Assembly (NCBI GenBank): GCA_003153875.1
Contig: PMBY01000204.1
Span: forward strand, 5,687 to 15,581
Source of the DNA: Myxococcales bacterium
Lineage (GTDB): Bacteria > Myxococcota > Polyangia > Fen-1088
Direction of reading: 5' to 3'
DNA: 9,895 nt
This document shows positions 1 through 6,363 of the stretch, piece after piece (within the stretch, counting starts at the first letter, position 1; every line of letters begins with the position of its first letter). The notes beneath the pieces were generated by a model. It saw only the letters and a program-made list of their open reading frames with translations. It had not been told where the DNA came from and made no database searches. The position numbers and the translations under genes are program-made.

Positions 1-1320
1 GTGATGCGCGAGCTTGGCCACGCGCAGGTGATTCGTCGGCGCGCACCCGCCTTGCAGCCCGGGCTGCAGATCATCTTCCCTCAGCACCGCATCGCCTTTG
101 GCAGCGATCCCGAGGCCAATTCCGCCGAGCTGCGCCGCGAATTCCCCTCCGACTGCGCCGTGCTGGAGGAGACCCTGGCGCGCCTGCGCAACAGCAGCGC
201 GGCGCTGGATCCTCTGCTGGGTTCCGACATCACGCTGCCCCCCGAGGGTTTCTGGGAAAGACGTGACGTGGGCCGCATCCAAAGCCAGCTTCCGCCTCTT
301 GATGCCGACTGGCTGGCCGCGCTGCCGCCCTATCATCCTATGCGCGCCGGACTGGCCGCGCTGGCCGCCCTGACCAGCGGGTTCTCGCCGGGAGACATCA
401 CCGCCATGACTCAAGCGCGCGCCTTTGATGGAGCTCGGCGCGGGGTTTTCCGGCTGGGGGGAGGCGGCGGGGATCTGCGCGCTCTTTTCACTGACAAGCT
501 CGAGAGTTTCTCGGGCGAGGTGCGCGAGCGACTGGTGCCCCATGAGCTGGTGTGGAAGCGAGGCAATGTCGCGGGCCTGCGCGCGCGCCCGCGCGGCGAG
601 ACCATCGGACTCGGCCGGCTTGTCTGGGCCGGCTCATCCGCCTTGCTGCTGGCCCTGTGCGGAGACGCGGCTCCGCGACGCCTGCGCGAGACCGCGGCGG
701 CCATCCGCCCGGCCTGCTATCGATACACTCTGTGCCTGCTGCTTCGTCCCGAGGCCTTGCCCGAGGGCATGGGCGCGCGGGTCTTGTCGGTGCGCGATCC
801 GGAAAAACCCATTCTGGAAGACAACGCCCTTCACATCACCGTGGGAGCCCCCCTGCCCCGCCAGCCCAACCGCATCCCGGTCTGGGTCGAATGCCTGGTT
901 CCAGCCAGCGCCGCCGAAAGCCTGGGCTACCTGGCTGTGATCCGGGCCCGCGTGCGCGAGGAGCTGGCCCGCCTGCTGCCCTTCTATGACCGCCACCTGT
1001 GGGTGCTGGCTTCGCCCCACGATGGGCTGCCGCCCGAGCTGGGCGCCGAGGCGACGGGAGAGAAGCCGGCGGCGCTCGACCCGGTGCCACCCACGCCCAT
1101 GGCGCCGGCGCTGAGTTGTGATCTGCCTCGCATGCTGGGCGTCGGGGCCGCACCGCTTGCCACAGGGATCAGCAACATCCACCTGGCGAGCGCCGAAAAC
1201 CTTCCCGGACTCGGCCGCGAAGGTGACTTCGTTGCCGCCTGGGGTGCGGCCCGGCTGATCGCGCAGCCTGGTCACCGGCCAGGGGCGCAGCGACGTGAGA
1301 TTCTCATCGAGGATTCATAG
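1..1320 (+). CDS. FAD-dependent oxidoreductase, phytoene-desaturase/amine-oxidase-like (5' partial)
   Basis: The frame is open from the first base to a TAG at 1318-1320, giving about 439 residues. The GTG/ATG at the edge is probably not the real start: proteins of this type begin with a GxGxxG dinucleotide-binding fold, which is absent here and should lie to the left. What is visible fits the middle and C-terminal parts of phytoene-desaturase-like flavoproteins. There is an LRREFP segment near residue 44, a LPPEGF stretch near 79, and a C-terminal block near residues 391-420 (IHLASAENLPGLGREGDF followed by AAWGAARLI). In the family this last block lies over the FAD isoalloxazine and closes the Rossmann fold. 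The likely reaction is oxidation or desaturation of a lipid, isoprenoid or amine; the substrate cannot be read from sequence. The 3' end overlaps the convergent PilZ gene by 17 bases. The family call is reasonably secure, the exact function is not. Confidence 0.6.
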   Translation: MMRELGHAQVIRRRAPALQPGLQIIFPQHRIAFGSDPEANSAELRREFPSDCAVLEETLARLRNSSAALDPLLGSDITLPPEGFWERRDVGRIQSQLPPLDADWLAALPPYHPMRAGLAALAALTSGFSPGDITAMTQARAFDGARRGVFRLGGGGGDLRALFTDKLESFSGEVRERLVPHELVWKRGNVAGLRARPRGETIGLGRLVWAGSSALLLALCGDAAPRRLRETAAAIRPACYRYTLCLLLRPEALPEGMGARVLSVRDPEKPILEDNALHITVGAPLPRQPNRIPVWVECLVPASAAESLGYLAVIRARVREELARLLPFYDRHLWVLASPHDGLPPELGAEATGEKPAALDPVPPTPMAPALSCDLPRMLGVGAAPLATGISNIHLASAENLPGLGREGDFVAAWGAARLIAQPGHRPGAQRREILIEDS

Positions 1321-1684
1321 GCGTCTCCCTCGGGCTTGACCCCCGGTGGATACAAAAATCGGCTAGCAGCGCGGCGTTCTCCGATGACATCTCGGTGAAG
1401 CGCACGCCGGTGCGACGAAAGGGCCCGGAAGGCCGATCCGTGATCACCAGACCGCCGACGCTGATGCGTGCGCCGGCGCCGGGCAGGTCGAAGATGAGAG
1501 TCAGCGGCGTGTGCGGCAACACCGGCACGTCGCGCGGACGTCGCAACGTGATCCCAGAGGGCGCGATGTCCTCGGCTTGGCCAAGCTGGAGGCAAGAGCC
1601 GATCAGGTTGCGGACTGCGAACACGGCCCGGACGCGGCCGTCATGGCGACGATCCCGTTCGGCATGTCGACGCTCAAGCAGCAT
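1304..1684 (-). CDS. PilZ-domain protein (putative c-di-GMP binding)
   Basis: This is a 126-residue protein that is almost entirely one PilZ domain. An arginine-rich N-terminus carries an RxxxR-like element (RHDGR, residues 13-17). About 20 residues later comes DIAPSG (39-44), matching the PilZ (D/N)xSxxG motif except that Ala replaces the Ser. A strand ending GVRF (93-96) is the usual PilZ C-terminal signature. PilZ domains bind cyclic di-GMP through these two motifs and control motility, exopolysaccharide or secretion; the target is unknown here. The ATG at 1684 is the most upstream possible start, because an in-frame TAG lies four codons before it. No clear Shine-Dalgarno precedes it, so translation may be weak or leaderless. 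The gene is divergent from the exported-protein gene at 1841 and its 3' end overlaps the flavoprotein gene. There is no transmembrane segment, so it is probably cytoplasmic. Confidence 0.72.
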   Translation of the reverse strand: MLLERRHAERDRRHDGRVRAVFAVRNLIGSCLQLGQAEDIAPSGITLRRPRDVPVLPHTPLTLIFDLPGAGARISVGGLVITDRPSGPFRRTGVRFTEMSSENAALLADFCIHRGSSPRETPMNPR

Positions 1685-1840
1685 GGTCGGATGCTAAAGC
1701 GCCATTCGCAGCAGGCAAATAATCGTTCTCGCACTGCGGCGTCGACGCGCCCGCGGCACTGGCCTCGAATCCTTTTGCTTTTTTGCGACTCGTGTTAACA
1801 ACAAACGTCCTATTTCGCGGCCTTACACAAGGGAGAGCAC
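1685..1840. promoter_or_regulatory. divergent intergenic region with probable promoters
   Basis: This 156-base non-coding stretch lies between the leftward PilZ gene and the rightward gene at 1841, so promoters for both probably lie here. It contains the most AT-rich patch of the area: a T-rich run at 1773-1784, then GTTAAC at 1794-1799. I could not find a -35/-10 pair with convincing sequence and 16-18 base spacing, so no individual promoter is assigned. Confidence 0.35.
1829..1835 (+). promoter_or_regulatory. ribosome binding site for the gene at 1841
   Basis: AAGGGAG lies 5 bases before the ATG at 1841. Together with the signal peptide that begins at that ATG, it fixes the start. Confidence 0.7.
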
Positions 1841-2743
1841 ATGAAACGGTTGTCAGTTGTTGCCATCAGCCTATTTTCCTTGGTTGCTCTGAGCGGAGTG
1901 GCGCTGGCAGATGTTCCAGCCAAGCAGGAGGGCAGAATCTGGTTTGACCAGAATCTCACATTGGCGTTTGTGCCCCAGTGGAGCTTCACCATCATGCCCG
2001 GTTTCCGCACCGAGTTCGCGCGTTCGCGTGAAGACGTGGCGGGTGTCCAGTTCCTCGAGTTCTTCATCGGCCCCAACTTCACCTACAAGCTGGGCAACCT
2101 GACCCTCAAGGGATCGCTCTGGTATTACTACATGGGCTACCCGACGCGCGGCCGCCAGGCATTGCAGGCGTCAACAAACTACACGACTCTCGGCTGCAAC
2201 AACGCCGCGCTCGGCACAGCCAGTGTTTGCACGCCAACCTACAACTTCTCGCACAATTTGGAGATCATTCCCGCGGCCGAGTACCGGGTGGGCCGCTGGT
2301 CATTCTATGACCGCATCATCTTCCACAACACCTTCTACGCCGACGCCTACAATACGGATATGCCGAATCTCAGCGTCGGCTCGCAGCGCGCGGGTTGGGG
2401 TACGGTACTGCGCGAAATGCTCCAGGCCCGCTACGCGCTCACCGACAGACTCGGCATCCTGCTCGCCGACGAAGTGTTCTTTGGCATCGCCGAGGACAGC
2501 GACACCAGCAAGATCGCCGGCGGCGGCGGTTACAAAGTGACCGGCTACTGGAAGGACGGGTTCCGCCAGAACCGCATCTACCTGGGAATTGACTACAAGG
2601 TCACGCCTGCCCTCACGGTCACGCCCATGTATATGTTGGAAATTGATGCCGACCGACTCAACTCGAGCGACGTGAGCGACGTGTCCCACAACCTCTTCAT
2701 TATCGCCACCTACGTCGCCAAGATGTACGAGGACAAGAAGTAG
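1841..2743 (+). CDS. exported outer-membrane beta-barrel-like protein, DUF2490-like
   Basis: The 300-residue product starts with a typical Sec signal peptide: positive KR, a hydrophobic core, and probable cleavage after ALA at residue 23. The mature part has many short amphipathic strands rich in Tyr, Trp and Phe (for example LWYYYMGY at 93-100 and RIYLGIDYKV at 245-254), separated by polar turns. This is the pattern of an outer-membrane beta-barrel. The layout of the last 120 residues, with LREMLQARYAL, then DEVFFGI, then a QNRIYLGIDY strand, resembles DUF2490 proteins, a family of unknown role. Two cysteines (119 and 130) bracket a likely surface loop and could form a disulfide. The C-terminus ends in a lysine-rich tail rather than the usual terminal Phe/Trp, which is slightly atypical for a BAM-assembled barrel. 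The gene lies 102 bases upstream of another exported protein. The function is not known. Confidence 0.62.
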   Translation: MKRLSVVAISLFSLVALSGVALADVPAKQEGRIWFDQNLTLAFVPQWSFTIMPGFRTEFARSREDVAGVQFLEFFIGPNFTYKLGNLTLKGSLWYYYMGYPTRGRQALQASTNYTTLGCNNAALGTASVCTPTYNFSHNLEIIPAAEYRVGRWSFYDRIIFHNTFYADAYNTDMPNLSVGSQRAGWGTVLREMLQARYALTDRLGILLADEVFFGIAEDSDTSKIAGGGGYKVTGYWKDGFRQNRIYLGIDYKVTPALTVTPMYMLEIDADRLNSSDVSDVSHNLFIIATYVAKMYEDKK

Positions 2744-2832
2744 GGAGTCGCTCCGAAGTATGCGCGACCATCCTGGGTGTCGGGGTGCCCAGTATGGTGG
2801 CGACCGGCCATTGCCTGACACAGTCGCGCCTC

Positions 2833-2838
2833 GAGGGG
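2833..2838 (+). promoter_or_regulatory. ribosome binding site for the gene at 2846
   Basis: GAGGGG ends 7 bases before the ATG at 2846. It supports that start, which also begins a good signal peptide. Confidence 0.6.
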
Positions 2839-2845
2839 TGATTCC

Positions 2846-3562
2846 ATGAAAACAGTTACCGTATCCACAGCAGTCTTGGCTGTTGTCTGGACAGCATCGG
2901 CGCATGCGCAATGGATTGAATCCACCCCCGGGCAGCAGGCACCGTCGCCATATGGCCAACCAGCCCCTGCGCCGGCGCCTTACTCCGCAAACCCGCCGCC
3001 GCCAGCGCAGGACTACCCTGCTGCCGCAACCACAACGCCGACTCCCTATGTGTACGAGCCGACGCCGGCCAGCGCGCAGGGAGACGCATCCGACCGAACA
3101 GCAACGGGCTTCCACGTGGCACTTGGCCTGGGTTTCGCGGGGGGCATGGCACGGCCGGGAATCGCCACCCAGTTCAAAATCGGGGTTCGGCTGTCGCCCT
3201 CGCTCAAACTGTACTACTACGCTCTCAATGACTGGTATCTTTCGGCGCCAACCGCGTACCGAGACAAGTACGTGCGGATTGCCGCGGTGAACGGCTTCGG
3301 CGCCGACTATTTCGTCGTGCCGAAACTGGGCGGTCGATTTGGCCTCGGATTGGCCGGCGACCTGCCAGAGGACTGGTCCAATTCCGTCGCGAAGCCCCGC
3401 TATCTTGGATACTCCTTCTTCATGGGCCTGACCTGGGAAATCCTCGACAGTCGCAGCCACCTCTCCATCGACCCCGTGATCAACGTCCTGCAGTTGTCCG
3501 AGAACTCGGTCTGGCGCTCCACCACCAGTTATCTCTTGACCCTGAATTGGGTCTACAACTGA
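2846..3562 (+). CDS. exported protein with proline-rich linker and beta-barrel-like domain, function unknown
   Basis: The product is 238 residues. A signal peptide occupies residues 1-21, with probable cleavage after AHA. Residues 26-76 are a low-complexity linker rich in Pro, Ala, Gln and Tyr, including an NPPPPA run near 49-54. From about residue 87 to the end are alternating hydrophobic and glycine-rich strands (HVALGLGFAGG, KLYYYALNDWYL, FGLGLAGDL, LLTLNWVYN) with the look of a small outer-membrane beta-barrel or porin-like domain. I recognise no named family. The Pro-rich segment could act as a flexible periplasmic or peptidoglycan-spanning arm. The gene follows another exported-protein gene on the same strand with no strong terminator between them, so co-expression is possible. 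Its TGA lies 11 bases from the end of the convergent PaaK-like gene. It is probably a real gene, given the signal peptide and ribosome binding site; its role is unknown. Confidence 0.6.
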   Translation: MKTVTVSTAVLAVVWTASAHAQWIESTPGQQAPSPYGQPAPAPAPYSANPPPPAQDYPAAATTTPTPYVYEPTPASAQGDASDRTATGFHVALGLGFAGGMARPGIATQFKIGVRLSPSLKLYYYALNDWYLSAPTAYRDKYVRIAAVNGFGADYFVVPKLGGRFGLGLAGDLPEDWSNSVAKPRYLGYSFFMGLTWEILDSRSHLSIDPVINVLQLSENSVWRSTTSYLLTLNWVYN

Positions 3563-3578
3563 GTTGTCCGGGTTCAGG
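3541..3578. terminator. possible bidirectional terminator: nested inverted repeats between convergent genes
   Basis: Outer arms CCTGAA (3541-3546) and TTCAGG (3573-3578) enclose a perfect inner hairpin, ACAAC (3555-3559) and GTTGT (3563-3567), whose loop is the TGA stop of the plus-strand gene. A T-containing stretch follows at 3581-3590. The position between two converging genes fits a shared terminator. The arms are short and there is no strong U-tract on either strand, so confidence is low. Confidence 0.3.
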
Positions 3579-4851
3579 CCTTTCGTTTATCGAGCACACG
3601 CGGGCCGGTTTCGACCGACTTGCGTTCCACCAGCTTCACATTGATTGTCAGGCCCAGCTCCGACGACAGCCGGTGCGCGATGGCGGCCAGCCGCTCGTGC
3701 TGTTTACGAAGCTCGTCAAAGGCGACCGATTCGCTGGGCGCGATGAGCACACTCACTTCATCCAGGGCGCCCGGTCGCTCCACCACCACCTGGTGCGGCG
3801 GCACCTGACCCTCGATCTCGCCGAGCAGCGCCGCGATCTGCGACGGCGAAACCTTGGTCCCGCGAATGATCAGCACGTCGTCACTGCGACCGGCGACGCG
3901 CGCCATGCGCATGGTCTTGCGGCCGCACGGGCACGGCTCGGCCAGCAGGCTGGTCAAGTCGCGGGTGCGGAAACGAATGACTGGGAAGGCTTCTTTGGTC
4001 AAGGTAGTGATGACCAGCTCGCCGGTCTCGCCGATTGGCAAGGGTTTCAGCGTCTGCGGATCGACCACCTCGACCAGGAAATGGTCCTCGTTGATGTGCA
4101 GCCCCTTGCGCTCCATGCACTCGCTGGCCACGCCTGGCCCTATCACCTCGGACACGCCGTAGTTGTCGGTGGCCACAATGTGCAGCTTGTCCTGAATTTC
4201 CTGTCGCATGGCTTCGGACCAGGGCTCGCCACCAAACAATCCGTACTTCAGTGACAGGACGCCCGGATTGATGCCTTGCTTGTGGATGGTGTCGCCGATC
4301 AGCAAGGCATAGCTGGGCGTGCACACCAACGCGGTGGTCTTGAAATCGCGCATGATCTTGATCTGGCGGGCGGTGTTGCCCGTGGATGTGGGAATGACTG
4401 AAGCCCCGATGCGCTCGGCGCCGTAGTGAATGCCGAAGCCGCCGGTCGACAGGTCGTAGCCATAGGCGATCTGCACTACGTCGTCCTTGCTGACCCCTCC
4501 GGCACACAGCACGCGCGCAACCAGATTCGACCAGGTCTTGATGTCGTTGCGCGTGTACCCTACCACTGTGGACATGCAGGCCGAGGCGTGGATGCGCACC
4601 ACATCGCGCAGGGGCACGGCGAACAAGCCATAGGGATAGTTCTCCTGCAAGTCGGCCTTGCTGGTGAAGGGCAAGCGGGGCACATCGTCGAGGCTGCGAA
4701 ACTCGTCCGGGTCGACTTGGCACGCGTCGAACTGTTTTCGGTAGAAGGGCACGTGCATGTAGACGCGCGCCAGGACCGCCTGGAGCTGTTCGAGCTGCAA
4801 CTGGCGCAGCTCGTCCCTTTGCATGCATTCCTTTTCAGGCTCCCAGACCAT
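3574..4851 (-). CDS. paaK: PaaK-family phenylacetate-CoA ligase homologue with altered ATP-binding motifs
   Basis: At 425 residues this is the usual length of PaaK-type arylacetate-CoA ligases, which make aryl-acyl-AMP from ATP and an aryl acid and then the CoA thioester. Conserved family blocks are present: the N-terminal RVYMHVPFYRKQF (29-41), PFTSKADL (61-68), VVGYTRNDIKTW (96-107), GNTARQI (158-164), LFGGEPW (205-211), DNYGVSEVIGPGV (229-241), IRFRTRDLT (292-300), CPCGR (307-311) and GRSDDVLIIRG (321-331). Two key sites differ. The phosphate loop, normally SSGTTGKP, reads SACMS at 90-94, and the Lys of the C-terminal GKAxRVxDxR motif is Thr415 (ETGPRVLDKR). The enzyme may therefore lack normal adenylation activity. 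The start at 4851 is fixed by a strong AGGAGGT. The gene lies 2 bases after livF and is the last of the operon. The family is certain; catalytic activity is doubtful. Confidence 0.88.
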   Translation of the reverse strand: MVWEPEKECMQRDELRQLQLEQLQAVLARVYMHVPFYRKQFDACQVDPDEFRSLDDVPRLPFTSKADLQENYPYGLFAVPLRDVVRIHASACMSTVVGYTRNDIKTWSNLVARVLCAGGVSKDDVVQIAYGYDLSTGGFGIHYGAERIGASVIPTSTGNTARQIKIMRDFKTTALVCTPSYALLIGDTIHKQGINPGVLSLKYGLFGGEPWSEAMRQEIQDKLHIVATDNYGVSEVIGPGVASECMERKGLHINEDHFLVEVVDPQTLKPLPIGETGELVITTLTKEAFPVIRFRTRDLTSLLAEPCPCGRKTMRMARVAGRSDDVLIIRGTKVSPSQIAALLGEIEGQVPPHQVVVERPGALDEVSVLIAPSESVAFDELRKQHERLAAIAHRLSSELGLTINVKLVERKSVETGPRVLDKRKA

Positions 4852-4853
4852 GA

Positions 4854-5606
4854 TTACCTCCTCATGCCATCGAGTTCGGTTTCCGAGTCCAAATCGCGCC
4901 CCAGATAGGCGCGCTGCACGTCTCGGTTGGCCAGCAGCTCCTCGGCGTTCTCTTCCAGCAGGATGCGCCCGTTCTCCAGCACGTAACCGCGGTTAGCGAT
5001 GCGCAGAGCCGCCTTGGCGTTCTGCTCGACCAGCAGCACGGTGTGGCCCTCGCTCCCCAGGCGACGGATGATGGCAAATATGTCCTTTACCACCAGCGGC
5101 GCCAGCCCCATCGACGGTTCGTCCATCATGATCAACTGAGGCCGCGCCATCAGCGCACGCGCAATGGCCAGCATCTGCTGCTCGCCACCCGAGAGCGTGC
5201 CGGCCAATTGCGAGGCGCGCTCTTTCAGGCGGGGGAACAAGTCGAAAACCCGGCCGAGATCCTGTTGCACCTCATGCGCGCGACCGCGGCGGATCTGCAC
5301 GTAGGCGCCGATCTGCAGGTTCTCGCTCACGGTCATGGGCGCAAACACCTGGCGGCCCTCGGGCACGAGAGCGCAGCCCAAGGCCGCGATGGCCTCGGGG
5401 GCGTGCCGGCCGATGTCCTGCCTATCGAACAGGATCTCGCCGGCCTGCGCGCGCACAAGGCCGGCAATGGTCTGCAGCAGGGTGGTCTTGCCCGCGCCGT
5501 TGGCACCGATGATGGTCACGATCTCGCCGGGCGAAACGTGGATCGACACCCGGTGCAAGACCCTGAGGTTGCCGTAGCCGGCTTCCAGGCTGCGGATCCT
5601 AAGCAT
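4854..5606 (-). CDS. livF: branched-chain amino acid-type ABC transporter ATP-binding protein LivF
   Basis: This 250-residue ATPase is one of the two nucleotide-binding subunits of a HAAT-type importer and works on the cytoplasmic face with LivG. Visible motifs are Walker A GANGAGKTT (34-42), the LivF-typical VPEGRQVFAPMTVSENL (81-97), the ABC signature LSGGEQQ (138-144), Walker B LIMMDEPSMGL (158-168) and the switch region LLVEQNAKAAL (191-201). In the H-loop position LivF proteins carry Gln (VEQN) where LivG has His, and that holds here. The C-terminus runs slightly beyond the usual end, with an acidic DLDSETELDGMRR tail. The ATG at 5606 is preceded by GGGAG (5613-5617), and the gene overlaps the end of livG by 8 bases, so translation is probably coupled. 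Confidence 0.95.
   Translation of the reverse strand: MLRIRSLEAGYGNLRVLHRVSIHVSPGEIVTIIGANGAGKTTLLQTIAGLVRAQAGEILFDRQDIGRHAPEAIAALGCALVPEGRQVFAPMTVSENLQIGAYVQIRRGRAHEVQQDLGRVFDLFPRLKERASQLAGTLSGGEQQMLAIARALMARPQLIMMDEPSMGLAPLVVKDIFAIIRRLGSEGHTVLLVEQNAKAALRIANRGYVLENGRILLEENAEELLANRDVQRAYLGRDLDSETELDGMRR
4856..4862 (-). promoter_or_regulatory. strong Shine-Dalgarno of the PaaK-like gene, inside the end of livF
   Basis: On the minus strand AGGAGGT lies 4 bases before the ATG at 4851 and is made from the last Arg-Arg codons and the first base of the stop codon of livF. It is a near-perfect match to the 16S rRNA tail. It decides the start in favour of residue 1 over the in-frame Met10. Confidence 0.75.
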
Positions 5607-6363
5607 CGTCAGCTCCCAGATAGACCCTGATCACCTCGGGGTGCTTCTGAATGGCCAGCGGCTTGTCGTCGGCGATCTTCTCACCGTAGCTCAGCACCAA
5701 GATTTCGTCCGAGATGTTCATCACCAGGGTCATGTCATGCTCGACCAGCAGCACAGTGACCCCGCTGTCGCGAATGCGCGCGATCAGCTTGGCCATCTCG
5801 CTGGTCTCGCGCATGTTGAGCCCGGCGGCTGGCTCGTCGAGCAAGAGCAGCTTCGGCTCGCAAGCCAGCGCCCGGCCCAGCTCGACAATGCGCTGTTGGC
5901 CGTAGGCCAAGCTGGTCGCCTCGGCGTCGGCCAATTCTTCCACCCCCAGAAAACGCATGGTCGCCAGCGCCTGTTCGCGAACCGCCCGTTGCTCACGCCG
6001 TGTCCAGGGCAGGCCGAGCATGCTGCTGAGAAACCCGGCCCGGCTGTGCACATGGCGCCCGACCGCGATGTTCTCCAGCGCACTCATCTTGGGAAACAGG
6101 CGAATGTGCTGAAACGTCCGCGCCATCCCCGCGGCCGCCAGCTGGTGCGGTTTGCAACCGTCCGTTTTCTGGCCGTTGAAAAACACCTGCCCTGAGTCGG
6201 GCGCCAGTTCGCCGAAGATCAGGTTGAACAGAGTTGTCTTGCCCGCGCCGTTGGGACCAATGAGTGCCTTGATGCTGCCGGCCGCGACCGTGAAACTGAC
6301 GTTGCCCACGGCCTGCAAGCCGCCGAAGCGCTTGCACAGATCCTTGACCATGAGCAGGCTCAT
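5599..6363 (-). CDS. livG: branched-chain amino acid-type ABC transporter ATP-binding protein LivG
   Basis: This 254-residue ATPase pairs with LivF. Motifs are Walker A GPNGAGKTT (36-44), the Q-loop region ARTFQHIRLFPKMSALEN (81-98), the signature LAYGQQR (152-158), Walker B LLLLDEPAAGL (172-182) and H-loop LLVEHDM (205-211). The extra segment of about 30 residues between the Q-loop and the signature (about 105-135) is usual for LivG. The start at 6363 gives a 4-base ATGA overlap with the livM stop; a second ATG four codons on (6351) is an alternative. The same reading frame stays open back to 7461 inside livM, but that upstream part has no LivG-like content and is not counted. There is only a weak G-rich ribosome site, consistent with coupling to livM. 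Confidence 0.95.
   Translation of the reverse strand: MSLLMVKDLCKRFGGLQAVGNVSFTVAAGSIKALIGPNGAGKTTLFNLIFGELAPDSGQVFFNGQKTDGCKPHQLAAAGMARTFQHIRLFPKMSALENIAVGRHVHSRAGFLSSMLGLPWTRREQRAVREQALATMRFLGVEELADAEATSLAYGQQRIVELGRALACEPKLLLLDEPAAGLNMRETSEMAKLIARIRDSGVTVLLVEHDMTLVMNISDEILVLSYGEKIADDKPLAIQKHPEVIRVYLGADDA

Noticed and set aside
1775..1800. TTGCTT and TTAACA as a -35/-10 promoter pair
   Set aside because: The spacing is about 14 bases and the -10 match is poor, so no specific promoter is claimed.
2773..2792. Hairpin CTGGG/CCCAG between the two exported-protein genes, considered as a terminator
   Set aside because: Only five good pairs, the inner pairs are wobbles, and there is no T-tract after it.
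2300..3460. Long open frame on the minus strand opposite the two exported-protein genes (386 codons)
   Set aside because: Its sequence is low-complexity Arg/Gly/Cys-rich with no recognisable domain, and the opposite-strand genes have signal peptides and ribosome sites. It is typical of high-GC antisense frames.
3881..4828. 315-codon frame on the same strand as the PaaK-like gene
   Set aside because: It is a shifted reading of the PaaK-like gene, rich in Arg/Ala/His, with no family resemblance.
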